From Oscillospiraceae bacterium (GTDB lineage: Bacteria > Bacillota > Clostridia > Oscillospirales > Oscillospiraceae): 39,375 nt of DNA. Below, one piece after another: positions 7,980 through 15,915 of the stretch (position 1 is its first letter; every line of letters begins with the position of its first letter). A model generated the notes under the pieces. That model was not told the DNA's origin, did not search any database, and was given only the letters and a program-made list of their open reading frames with translations. Position numbers and translations under genes: made by a program. The stretch is taken from NCBI GenBank assembly GCA_016297855.1, contig JAEDFW010000005.1, positions 1 to 39,375 of the forward strand. The letters are read 5' to 3'.

Positions 7980-10091
7980 TTATCCGAACAGGTGGAACTT
8001 CACAACAAGTGTTGCAAAGACGATTGAAACCATGCTCAGCAGCTTGATGAGAATATTGATCGACGGACCGGAGGTGTCTTTGAACGGGTCGCCGATGGTG
8101 TCGCCAATGATGGCCGCCTTGTCGTTTTCACTGCCGCGGCCACCGAAATGGTCGGACTCAATGTATTTTTTCGCATTGTCCCACGAACCGCCGGAGTTCG
8201 ACATGAACACGGCAAGCAGGAAGCCGGAGGCCGTTGCGCCGCAGAGCATACCGACGACGCCGGCTGGCCCGAGCAGAAGTCCGCCAAGGATAGGAACGAA
8301 GACGGCAATGAGTGTCGGCTCAACCATTTCCTTCAGGCTGGCTCTGGTGCACAGATCCACGCAGCGGGTATAGTCAGCGTCGACCTTGCCCTCGATCAGG
8401 CCCTTGATCTCACGGAACTGGCGGCGAACTTCCAGCACCACACTGTGTGCCGCACGGCCGATCGAGCCCATCGTGATGGCCGCAAAGATGAACGGAAGGC
8501 AGGCGCCTGTGAAGATACCGACCAGAACGACCGGGTTCATAACGCTCATATCCATCGACAACTCCGGAGCGATGGCCTTGATCTTTTCCACATACGAAGC
8601 AATGAGTGCCAGTGCGGTCAGCGCAGCAGAGCCAATGGCAAAGCCCTTGCCGGTAGCTGCGGTGGTGTTGCCCAGGGAATCCAGCGCGTCCGTGCGCTCA
8701 CGCACAACAGGATCCAGGCCGGACATCTGTGCAATGCCGCCTGCATTGTCGGCAACGGGGCCGTAGGCGTCGGTTGCCAGCGTGATGCCAAGTGTTGAGA
8801 GCATGCCGACTGCCGCCAGAGCGATGCCGTAAAGGCCCATGGCGTTGCGTGCGCCGTCGGTCAGGCCGATGCCGGAAACAAAGTAGGAAATGAGGATGCA
8901 AACGCCGACAATCACGACCGGCAGCAGCGTCGAACGCATGCCAAGGCTAAGACCGTCAATGACGAGCGTCGCCGTACCGGTTTCGGAGGTTGCGGCAAGG
9001 TGCTGCGTCGGCTTGTAAGAATCGGAAGTATAGTACTCGGTGCAGCGGCCGATCAGCACGCCGGACAGAAGGCCGGACAGAACGGCAGCGTAGAGACCCA
9101 TGTAGTTTTTGCCGAGCATGAACCAGATCAGCGGGAAAACTGCCACAGCAATGATGATGGCCGAGGTATTGGTGCCGCGGCGCAGCGCCTTCAAAAGCGT
9201 CATCTGCTCGGTGGACTCGCCCGTACGCACAAGAAGTGAACCGATAATGGAAGCCAGCACGCCGATAGCCGCAATCAGCAGCGGAACGGCAAATGCACGG
9301 ATGTTTTCAACTGCGGGGATATAGCCGAAGGCAATCACGCCCAGCGAGCACGAGGAAATGAGCGAGCCAACATACGACTCGTACAGGTCGGCGCCCATAC
9401 CGGCCACGTCACCGACGTTATCGCCGACGTTATCGGCAATGGCAGCGGGATTGCGGGGGTCGTCTTCGGGAATACCGGCCTCAACCTTGCCCACAAGGTC
9501 GGCGCCGACGTCGGCAGCCTTGGTAAAGATACCGCCGCCCACACGGGCAAACAGTGCCATCGAGCTTGCGCCCATACCGAAAGTCAACATCGCGGCGGTG
9601 ATCTCATCAAGCGGCAGGCGGAACGCGTAACGCAGCAGCAGATACCAGCCTGTGATATCAAGCAGGCCCAGACCTACGACCGTAAAGCCCATGACCGTAC
9701 CGGCCGAGAACGCGACCTTCAGGCCGGAATTCAGGCTCTTCTGGCAGGCGTTGGCCGTTCTGGAGTTGGAAGCCGTGGCAATCTTCATGCCGATGAAGCC
9801 TGACATGCCGGAGAAGAAGCCGCCGGTCACAAATGCGAATGGAACAAACCACGTCAAAAAGCCGAATGCGGCCATTACGCAAAGAACAACGAACATGCAA
9901 ACGAAGAAAATAGCAACCACACTGTACTGCCGCCGCAGGTATGCATTTGCACCCTTGCGGATGAAGGAAGCGATCTTTTTCATCTGATCGTTGCCCTCAG
10001 AAAACGACAACGCACGTTTCGCCATAAAAACTGCAAAAATCAAGGCCATCACAGAACCCAATGCCGCAAAAGCGATAAACAACTGATTCAT
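7980..10091 (-). CDS. hppA: Membrane-bound ion-translocating pyrophosphatase
   Basis: The 703-residue polytopic membrane protein couples pyrophosphate hydrolysis to H+ and/or Na+ pumping. The catalytic signature (DVGADLVGKVEAGIP, then DNVGDNVGDVAG; about residues 190-230) and the late acidic motif (DTIGDPFKDTSGPS) are intact. In the diagnostic region GNTTAATGKG (about residue 475) the key position is Ala, not Lys, which marks the K+-dependent subgroup. That subgroup includes Na+ pumps. AAAGGAG precedes the ATG. It lies 73 bases after mgtC. The location suggests that the gene run produces pyrophosphate or needs an energy-saving pump, but its own promoter cannot be excluded. Confidence 0.95.
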   Translation of the reverse strand: MNQLFIAFAALGSVMALIFAVFMAKRALSFSEGNDQMKKIASFIRKGANAYLRRQYSVVAIFFVCMFVVLCVMAAFGFLTWFVPFAFVTGGFFSGMSGFIGMKIATASNSRTANACQKSLNSGLKVAFSAGTVMGFTVVGLGLLDITGWYLLLRYAFRLPLDEITAAMLTFGMGASSMALFARVGGGIFTKAADVGADLVGKVEAGIPEDDPRNPAAIADNVGDNVGDVAGMGADLYESYVGSLISSCSLGVIAFGYIPAVENIRAFAVPLLIAAIGVLASIIGSLLVRTGESTEQMTLLKALRRGTNTSAIIIAVAVFPLIWFMLGKNYMGLYAAVLSGLLSGVLIGRCTEYYTSDSYKPTQHLAATSETGTATLVIDGLSLGMRSTLLPVVIVGVCILISYFVSGIGLTDGARNAMGLYGIALAAVGMLSTLGITLATDAYGPVADNAGGIAQMSGLDPVVRERTDALDSLGNTTAATGKGFAIGSAALTALALIASYVEKIKAIAPELSMDMSVMNPVVLVGIFTGACLPFIFAAITMGSIGRAAHSVVLEVRRQFREIKGLIEGKVDADYTRCVDLCTRASLKEMVEPTLIAVFVPILGGLLLGPAGVVGMLCGATASGFLLAVFMSNSGGSWDNAKKYIESDHFGGRGSENDKAAIIGDTIGDPFKDTSGPSINILIKLLSMVSIVFATLVVKFHLFG

Positions 10092-10164
10092 TATGCACGC
10101 TCCTTTAATTTGTTTTTCGTTTTCCCAATTTCACTTTCAACTGTTCAGGCGATCTCGCCGCGGA

Positions 10165-10899
10165 CTAAACACGGCTGCGGCCCGTTTTTACGGTATCCGT
10201 GTGCGGATCTCCGCTCAAAGCGGCGAAGAAATCCTGCATCCGCTCGTCCGAATGACGGCCGCTGAAATCAGCCTTGAACGAGATTTCAAACACGTCATCC
10301 CCCTGCTGGTTAACCTGCATGGCAGTCAGCGTCGCATCATACTGCGCAGCCAGCGCATTGATCCGTTCAAGTGTCGCTGCAATGTCATGGCAGTCTACAC
10401 TGAACATATGCTGCGCATAACGGCTGCGCATCAGCTTCTTCTGCAGCCACTCGAACAGCACGAGGGTAATCATCATACCTGCTGCGCCGGTCAGCCCAAG
10501 CACATAGTACCCTGCGCCAACGGCGATGCCGAGGCAGGCCACCGCCCAGATACTGGCCGCCGTAGTCAGGCCCTTGATTGACGGGCCTTCACGCATGATC
10601 GTGCCCGCGCCCAGAAAACCAACGCCGGTAATCACCTGTGCGCTCAGTCGGGCCGGGTCCGGTGTCGCACCGTAGATCCGGTATTGATGGAAGATCATCT
10701 GGCTGGTCACCATGACCACGCAAGCGCCCAGCGCCACCAGCATATGCGTCCGCATGCCTGCCGGGCGATGGGTGAATTCGCGCTCTGTTCCAATGATCGC
10801 GCCAATGAGCATCGCGCAGAGGATACGCAGAATGATCTCAACCGGCCCAACAGCCAGCGCCGATACATCAACGGTTTCCACCGCTGCTGTCAGCATCAT
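10165..10899 (-). CDS. MgtC/SapB family membrane protein
   Basis: The 244-residue protein has about four N-terminal hydrophobic segments containing the family core EREFTHRPAGMRTHMLVALGA (about residues 40-60), GVGFLGAGTIM and GLTTAASIWA, then a soluble C-terminal domain of about 90 residues that resembles the ACT-like domain of MgtC. MgtC proteins are linked to Mg2+/phosphate homeostasis and ATP synthase control in pathogens; the role in commensals is unknown. GGAGGG precedes two consecutive ATGs. It lies 34 bases after the iPGM-like gene, consistent with co-transcription. Confidence 0.85.
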   Translation of the reverse strand: MMLTAAVETVDVSALAVGPVEIILRILCAMLIGAIIGTEREFTHRPAGMRTHMLVALGACVVMVTSQMIFHQYRIYGATPDPARLSAQVITGVGFLGAGTIMREGPSIKGLTTAASIWAVACLGIAVGAGYYVLGLTGAAGMMITLVLFEWLQKKLMRSRYAQHMFSVDCHDIAATLERINALAAQYDATLTAMQVNQQGDDVFEISFKADFSGRHSDERMQDFFAALSGDPHTDTVKTGRSRV

Positions 10900-10932
10900 A
10901 CCTCTCCCTCCTTCTTCAGAAACGCTTTTGTC

Positions 10933-12498
10933 TTATTTCCCGTATGCTGCTCCTTTGCCAAGCACCATCGCATCATACGCCTTCTGGATCTTGGCGTAGT
11001 TGCCGTCGCGGTCAAGCGCAATGCCGCGGCCAACGCCGTCTACGACAACACCGCGTCCGATCTTTTCCAGCCGCTCTTCCAGTGCGCGCAGCATGCCAGG
11101 CGCGCTGCCGGGTTCGGTGCTGCGGCCATCGAAGATGATGTGCAGATAGACCTCTTCAACGCCCTCGGCCATTTCCGTCAGCATCAGCGGGTATTCAATG
11201 CAGCCATGGCTGGATTTTTCCGTCAGATACGCCAGCAGATGCAGCGCGCCGCCCTTCTTTGCCTCGTCGATGGCGCGCAGGAACACCGGATTGGTGCGGA
11301 ACGAGCCGTCGCGAATCGCCGCATCCATACGAACATCATCCTGCGCAACTACGCGGCCTGCGCCGAGGTTCGAGTGTCCGGCCTCGGAGTTGCCGGGCTT
11401 GCCGTCCTGCAGACCCACATCCTCGCCGGAAGCACGCAGTTTGCAGTTGGGATACCGCTGGAGCAGCGCATCCCACGCGGGTGTCTCCGCCATATAGATC
11501 GCGTCGCCGTCGTCATGTGAACCATAGCCCCAACCGTCAAGAATAATCAGCATCATCTTGCGGTTAGTCAGGCCCTCAGTCGTAATGAGCGGCGTGCCGG
11601 TCATTTCTTCCGGCTGCTGAAGGCCAAGCACGGACAGAACCGTGGGCGCCACATCGCCCAGGCGGCCGTCACGGAGGGTAACTTCACGGTTCTGCGGATC
11701 GAGAACGACGAACGGAACCAGATTCGTTGTGTGCGCCACATGCGGTTTGCCCTCTTTGTTGTAGAGCTTTTCAATGTTGCCATGATCGGCGGTAATGGCG
11801 ACCAGGTAACCATGCTCTTTTGCATAGTTTGCAGTCTGATCGACATAACGGCTCACTGCGGCTGCAGCCTGCAGCTTCGCCTCGGTGTTCGCCGTATGAC
11901 CGATCACGTCGCCGTTGGCGAAGTTGGTCAGAATAAAATCATAGCCTTCATCGACCGCACCCAGAACCTTTTCCGCGACCTGGGGCAGGCTGAGTTCCGG
12001 CTTCTGATCAAACGCGATTCCCTTCGGCGAGGGTACGCACACGTCGGTCTCGCCCGCAAACGGCTGGTTATAGCCACCGTTAAAGAAAAATGTCACATGC
12101 GCGTACTTTTCCGACTCCGCACAGTGGAACTGACGAAGGCCGGCCTCTGAGAGCACCTGTGCCAGCGGCTTCTGCACGCGTTCCGGCGCAAAGGCGATCG
12201 GAAGATGCTTGAATTTTTCGTGATACATTGTCATAATCACGAATTCCAGATCCGGCATATACTCACGCGGGAAACGGTTAAAGTCCGGATCGGTAAACGC
12301 CTCTGTCAATTCGATCTCGCGTTCGCCGCGACGGCAGCAGAAGATGACCTTGTCACCGTTTTTGATCTTACCAACCGGTGCGCCGTCCTCATCCATGAGC
12401 ACCATCGGCTCGAGATAATAATCGGTCTGCCCCTGCGCGTAGGCGGCTTCTACCGCCTTGGCCAGTGACGCAGCACCATGGAATTCCTTCTCACTCAT
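10933..12498 (-). CDS. gpmI: Circularly permuted cofactor-independent phosphoglycerate mutase-like protein
   Basis: This 521-residue protein has all the main iPGM parts, but in swapped order. Residues 1-305 match the usual C-terminal part: TDYYLEP, the Arg pair of the RPDR site (CRRGER, 55-60), SEKYAHVTFFFNGG (129-142), metal ligands NFANGDVIGHT (Asp197, His201), TADHGN (Asp238, His239) and HTTN (His256). After a short linker come the usual N-terminal parts: LIILDGWG (Asp321), GNSEAGH with the catalytic Ser371, a His431 matching the loop histidine, DGRS (457-460) and GRGIALDRD (490-498). The protein ends at the helix where a normal iPGM would continue into residues 1-30. The canonical DGRD and GRYYAMDRD motifs are changed, so the substrate may differ from 3-phosphoglycerate. 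GGAGGAGG precedes the ATG, which overlaps the upstream HAD stop by one base. Confidence 0.9.
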   Translation of the reverse strand: MSEKEFHGAASLAKAVEAAYAQGQTDYYLEPMVLMDEDGAPVGKIKNGDKVIFCCRRGEREIELTEAFTDPDFNRFPREYMPDLEFVIMTMYHEKFKHLPIAFAPERVQKPLAQVLSEAGLRQFHCAESEKYAHVTFFFNGGYNQPFAGETDVCVPSPKGIAFDQKPELSLPQVAEKVLGAVDEGYDFILTNFANGDVIGHTANTEAKLQAAAAVSRYVDQTANYAKEHGYLVAITADHGNIEKLYNKEGKPHVAHTTNLVPFVVLDPQNREVTLRDGRLGDVAPTVLSVLGLQQPEEMTGTPLITTEGLTNRKMMLIILDGWGYGSHDDGDAIYMAETPAWDALLQRYPNCKLRASGEDVGLQDGKPGNSEAGHSNLGAGRVVAQDDVRMDAAIRDGSFRTNPVFLRAIDEAKKGGALHLLAYLTEKSSHGCIEYPLMLTEMAEGVEEVYLHIIFDGRSTEPGSAPGMLRALEERLEKIGRGVVVDGVGRGIALDRDGNYAKIQKAYDAMVLGKGAAYGK

Positions 12499-13241
12499 TA
12501 TGTAGCCTCCTCCTTCAGCGGTGGGAACAGATCCAGCAGTTGCGAAAAATGTGTGATAAAGCAGTCCGGCTTGTTCTGTTCGGTAACAGTCTGCGGTTTT
12601 TTTCCGGGATACTGCACACCGACGGTCATGCCAAGACCGGCAGCCTTGGCGCCAACGATATCACGATCCAGATTGTCGCCCACATAGCAGGTCTTCGCAG
12701 GATCTGCACCGCACTCTTCCAATGCGTAGTAATAGATGGCCGGATGCGGCTTTCGGATCAGACACAGGGACGATTGCTGTACGGTTTTGAAATACGGCCG
12801 GAGCTGGTCGCGGTCGAGCCATTCGTCCACTTCGTGGATGCCGACCAGATCGCTCACGATGCCGAGCGTATAGCCGCGCCGGTAGAGTTCCTTGACCGTT
12901 TCAATGCCGCCGTCGGTCACGACACGCTCGCCCTTGGTCTTGCGGTATTCGTAAGTCAGCTCGCTTGCTGCAGCTTCCACGCGGTCACGCGGGAAATCAT
13001 AGGCCAGCCAGCGCGTCCAGAGTTCCTTTTCGGGCGCTTCGCAGTAAAAATGCAGTGCCCATTCACGGTACTTGTCGTAGCGCGGTTCAATCACGTCACG
13101 GTAGAACTCCACAGGATCCTGCTGCGCACCGAGCAGCTCCGCAATACGCGCCTTCGCTGCGTTCTTATACGCCTCATCCTTACGGATGACGCGGAACGTA
13201 TCGCCCAGATCGATAAAAATGGTGTTGATCTGCTGATGCAT
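12498..13241 (-). CDS. HAD-family hydrolase paralogue 4 (next to the permuted iPGM)
   Basis: A 247-residue HAD-superfamily protein with a C1-type helical cap. Motif I is IFIDLGDTF (nucleophile Asp11), motif II is GIVSDL, the motif III lysine is in IRKPHP, and motif IV is VGDNLDRDIVG. The second aspartate of the normal DxD motif is glycine. The gene overlaps the permuted iPGM start by one base and follows paralogue 3 with 12 bases between, so the genes are surely co-transcribed. HAD proteins of this type usually remove phosphate from small sugar phosphates; the substrate is unknown. Confidence 0.85.
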   Translation of the reverse strand: MHQQINTIFIDLGDTFRVIRKDEAYKNAAKARIAELLGAQQDPVEFYRDVIEPRYDKYREWALHFYCEAPEKELWTRWLAYDFPRDRVEAAASELTYEYRKTKGERVVTDGGIETVKELYRRGYTLGIVSDLVGIHEVDEWLDRDQLRPYFKTVQQSSLCLIRKPHPAIYYYALEECGADPAKTCYVGDNLDRDIVGAKAAGLGMTVGVQYPGKKPQTVTEQNKPDCFITHFSQLLDLFPPLKEEAT

Positions 13242-13253
13242 ATCGCCGCCTCC

Positions 13254-13976
13254 TTACTGTAAAATGGGCAGATCAAGAATATCCAGGAATCGGTGAACGA
13301 TGTAGTCCGGCCGGTTTTCATCGGTGATGGTCTTCTTCGCCAGCTTTTCCGGACTGATAAACAGCACGTTCGCTCCAATGCCGGCAGCCTTTGCGCCGGT
13401 GATATCGCGGCTGAGATTGTCTGCAACCGACACGCACTGTTCCGGTTTGAGTCCGAGCTGCTCACAGCCCAGCCAGTACATCTTCGGATCGGGCTTGCGG
13501 ATATGACACACGGATGAAAGCACCAGCGCGTCAAAATACTGTTCCAGGCCGTCGCTGCGCAGCCAGTCAGGAATCTCCTGCTCGCCGATCAAATTGCTGA
13601 TGATGCCCAGCTTGTAGCCGCGCGCGTGCAGCGTCTTGATGACTTCGAGACCGCCTTCAACAACATGGCGAAGGCCCTTCACCTGCCGGTACTGATAGGT
13701 CATCTCATGGCAGATACTCTGCAGCTTGTCCTCCGGAAGCTCGGGCAGGAGCCATTTGGCCCACAGCTCATAGTCACCAGACTCTTTGTTTTCTGACAGC
13801 GCCCAGTCGCGGTACGGCGCATAACGCGCTTCGACCATGTCGATAAAGCCCTCTACATCGTCCGCTCCTGCAAGCGCAGCCATACGCGCCTTCGCTGCCT
13901 GCTCATGCTCAGGAACGTGCTCGGCAATGCGGAGCGTGCCGCCCAGATCAAAGAAGACGCCTTCTATTTTGACCAT
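13254..13976 (-). CDS. HAD-family hydrolase paralogue 3
   Basis: A 240-residue paralogue of its neighbours. Motif I is VFFDLGGTL (Asp10), motif II GIISNLIG, motif III IRKPDP and motif IV SVADNLSRDITGAKAAG, where the usual Gly-Asp is Ala-Asp. The cap contains the family-specific W..WLLPELP and MTYQYR elements shared with paralogues 2 and 4. The ATG has GAGGTG upstream, and the gene lies only 8 bases after paralogue 2. Phosphatase activity is likely but unproven, since the acid/base Asp of motif I is replaced by Gly. Confidence 0.85.
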   Translation of the reverse strand: MVKIEGVFFDLGGTLRIAEHVPEHEQAAKARMAALAGADDVEGFIDMVEARYAPYRDWALSENKESGDYELWAKWLLPELPEDKLQSICHEMTYQYRQVKGLRHVVEGGLEVIKTLHARGYKLGIISNLIGEQEIPDWLRSDGLEQYFDALVLSSVCHIRKPDPKMYWLGCEQLGLKPEQCVSVADNLSRDITGAKAAGIGANVLFISPEKLAKKTITDENRPDYIVHRFLDILDLPILQ

Positions 13977-13984
13977 CTCACACC

Positions 13985-14716
13985 TCAGTTTCTCGGCGGA
14001 AACAGGTCCAGCAGATCACGGATGGCCTTAATACGGTAGTCCGGCTGCACAGTGGGCATCTTGCCTTCGCGGTCTGCCGTGCCGGCATCCTCATAGAGGA
14101 TCATGCTGCCGTAACCGGCATCCACAGCGCCCTCAACGTCACGCACGGGGTTATCGCCAACGTACGCGCAGTTCTCGGGATTTGAGCCGATGCAGCGCGA
14201 GGCCAGCAGATAGATTGCCGGATCAGGCTTGCGGATACGCACCTTGGAGGAAAGGATCACGGTCTTGAAGCAGTCGGCCACCTGTGCCTCGCACATCCAG
14301 TCGGGAATCTCTGTTTCGGTGATGGTGTTGGCGATGATGCCGAGCTTGTAGCCACGACGGGTCAGCTCTCTGAGCGTCATGACAACGTCATCGTGCGCCA
14401 GGCGTCTGCCGTCGTGATCACGCCAGAGTCTCGTCAGACGCGCGGCATTGGGCGCGATGCGTTCTGCGGGATAATCCGGCAGCAGATACTGCAGCCAGAG
14501 TTCCATTTCGGATGCATCGAGCAGAAGCGTCTTTGCCATTTTGCGATATGCCTTCCAATTCTTTTCAAGCTTTTCAAAGAATACGTCATGCGGCTCCTCT
14601 GCGCCAACCAGCTCCATCAGTTCTTTTTCTGCAGCGGCCGCAAATTCGGGATCCTCCACCACATAGCGCAGCGTTGCGCCAACGTCGAAGAAAATCGTGT
14701 CGATATTTCTGTTCAT
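13985..14716 (-). CDS. HAD-family hydrolase paralogue 2
   Basis: A 243-residue HAD paralogue. Motif I is IFFDVGATL (Asp11). Motif II is GIIANTI, where the conserved Ser/Thr is Ala. Motif III is IRKPDP and motif IV VGDNPVRDVEG. The start at 14716 is chosen because AAAGGAG lies 8 bases upstream; an in-frame start at 14743 would place this ribosome site inside the coding region. It is the most diverged of the five at the catalytic motifs and might have a changed or lost activity. Confidence 0.85.
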   Translation of the reverse strand: MNRNIDTIFFDVGATLRYVVEDPEFAAAAEKELMELVGAEEPHDVFFEKLEKNWKAYRKMAKTLLLDASEMELWLQYLLPDYPAERIAPNAARLTRLWRDHDGRRLAHDDVVMTLRELTRRGYKLGIIANTITETEIPDWMCEAQVADCFKTVILSSKVRIRKPDPAIYLLASRCIGSNPENCAYVGDNPVRDVEGAVDAGYGSMILYEDAGTADREGKMPTVQPDYRIKAIRDLLDLFPPRN

Positions 14717-14773
14717 GGGCCTGTCTCCTTTACAATTTAACACTTAGCGGATGAATGAATGCGGAACGGTTCG

Positions 14774-15529
14774 TTATTTTTGGTTTTCTTTTTCGATCAA
14801 AGCCGGAATCTCGGCTAAATCTTCAATCAGATAGTCCGGCGCAAGGCCTGTGCCTTCAAATGCCACATCACGATGCCGGACAGAAGGATTCTTGATCTGG
14901 ATCATACAGCGCCACCCGGCGTTGCGCACTCCCAGTACATCGCGCGAGAGCGTATCGCCCACATACGCAAGCGACTCCGGCCCGAGCCCCATCTCACGCT
15001 CGGCGATGCGGAAGATGCCCGCATCCGGCTTGCGAATGCCGGTCACGCTGGACAGGATCACGCAGTCCATCTCATCCGCAATTCCATACTCTTCCAGAAA
15101 ATGCGGCGCGACAGAACGGGAGATGATATTGCTGATGAGCCCGAGCCGAAGTCCCATGGCGCGCAGGCCCGTGATGGTCTCGGCCAGATGCGGCCGGCGC
15201 ATCACGCGCATGCGCTCATAGTCGTACAGAAAGCTCAGCTCTTCGGCAATCGGCGAAAGCTGCTCACGGCTGACGCCAAGACCGTGCAGATAGAACTCAC
15301 TCCAGATCTCGTCTGCCGGCAATTCGCGCAGCGTTTTTTCCGAGTGGTGCTTGTATATCTCGCCGTTTTGTTTCAGCAAGGATGCCAGTTCTTCGGCCTG
15401 CACGTCAAGCGTGATGCCATAGTCCCGCAGCCGCTCCAGCAGCCGCTGTGCAAACCAGTTCTGTCTGCCTTCGGGCGAATCCGCTGTGTGCAGTGTGCCG
15501 CCCAGGTCAAACAATACAGCCTGAATCAA
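14774..15529 (-). CDS. HAD-family hydrolase paralogue 1, first gene of the operon
   Basis: The first gene after the regulated promoter at 15594-15622. Motif I is AVLFDLGGTL (Asp8), motif II GLISNIIS, motif III GIRKPD and motif IV VGDTLSRDVLG. I place the start at a TTG (15529) because GGGGAGG lies 9 bases upstream and the protein then begins directly at the first HAD strand. A longer frame from a TTG at 15562 would begin almost at the operator. About 251 residues. Probably a small-molecule phosphatase; motif IV resembles paralogue 5 (16999-17751). Confidence 0.85.
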   Translation of the reverse strand: MIQAVLFDLGGTLHTADSPEGRQNWFAQRLLERLRDYGITLDVQAEELASLLKQNGEIYKHHSEKTLRELPADEIWSEFYLHGLGVSREQLSPIAEELSFLYDYERMRVMRRPHLAETITGLRAMGLRLGLISNIISRSVAPHFLEEYGIADEMDCVILSSVTGIRKPDAGIFRIAEREMGLGPESLAYVGDTLSRDVLGVRNAGWRCMIQIKNPSVRHRDVAFEGTGLAPDYLIEDLAEIPALIEKENQK

Positions 15530-15565
15530 GATCCTCTGCCTCCCCGTTTCTCCGAAAAACAATAC

Positions 15566-15580
15566 TCAAACGTTTCCGGC
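15566..15580 (-). promoter_or_regulatory. LacI-type operator of the HAD/iPGM operon
   Basis: On the minus strand the site reads CCGGAAACGTTTGAG, about +7 to +21 from the predicted transcription start. It shares GGAAAC(G/A)T with sites at 23916, 35568 and 35720 and has the central CG of LacI/CcpA-family operators. Confidence 0.7.
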
Positions 15581-15593
15581 TCTCTGTGCAATT

Positions 15594-15622
15594 ATCATAC
15601 CGTATTATTTCTCTCTTGTCAA
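15594..15622 (-). promoter_or_regulatory. Promoter of the HAD/iPGM operon
   Basis: On the minus strand TTGACA (15622-15617), 17 bases, then TATGAT (15599-15594): a near-perfect sigma-A promoter placed just upstream of the operator. Confidence 0.85.
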
Positions 15623-15840
15623 TACAAAAATCAAACTATTTTTCATGATTTATGTTCGATTTTTGCTTTTATTAAGATATTTCATAATTTTTCGGATATT
15701 TTTCAGAAACCGCCTCGGGCATTTTCGGAATATTCCCGGATATTTTCATTTGTCTCATAAGCATTCGATCCTTTTCTTTTCATTTCGCACAATTTCTATG
15801 ATTGATTTTCCACAATTTTATAAATATTTTCAAAATACTA

Positions 15841-15869
15841 TTGATTTTCTTGTAAAAGTGCCCTACAAT
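15841..15869 (+). promoter_or_regulatory. Promoter of the LacI-family regulator
   Basis: TTGATT (15841-15846), a 17-base spacer and TACAAT (15864-15869) lie about 45 bases before the start codon. No copy of the GGAAACGTTT motif overlaps this promoter, so simple autorepression is not indicated. Confidence 0.7.
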
Positions 15870-15915
15870 ATACCGGTAAAATCCATTCGGATATTTTCGA
15901 TGCGGAGGTCTGAAG

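Larger units (their letters stand above)
15530..15915. other. Divergent AT-rich regulatory region between the HAD operon and lacI-type gene
   Basis: This 386-base stretch is much richer in A and T than its neighbours. It holds the HAD-operon promoter and operator at the left end and the lacI-type promoter at the right end. Between about 15625 and 15840 there are repeated TTTTC/ATATTTTC-like runs but no supported gene or RNA. Short open frames here have no ribosome site. Confidence 0.7.

Noticed and set aside
10149..10160. Small palindrome GGCGATCTCGCC after mgtC as a terminator
   Set aside because: The stem is only five base pairs plus two and has no T run; too weak to support a terminator call.
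10933..12498. Frameshift, rearranged pseudogene or two adjacent genes as explanation for the swapped iPGM order
   Set aside because: The frame is uninterrupted for 521 codons, keeps all metal ligands and the catalytic Ser, has one good ribosome site, and the ends join at a natural point of the fold. A broken gene or a tandem duplicate would show stops, repeats or lost motifs.
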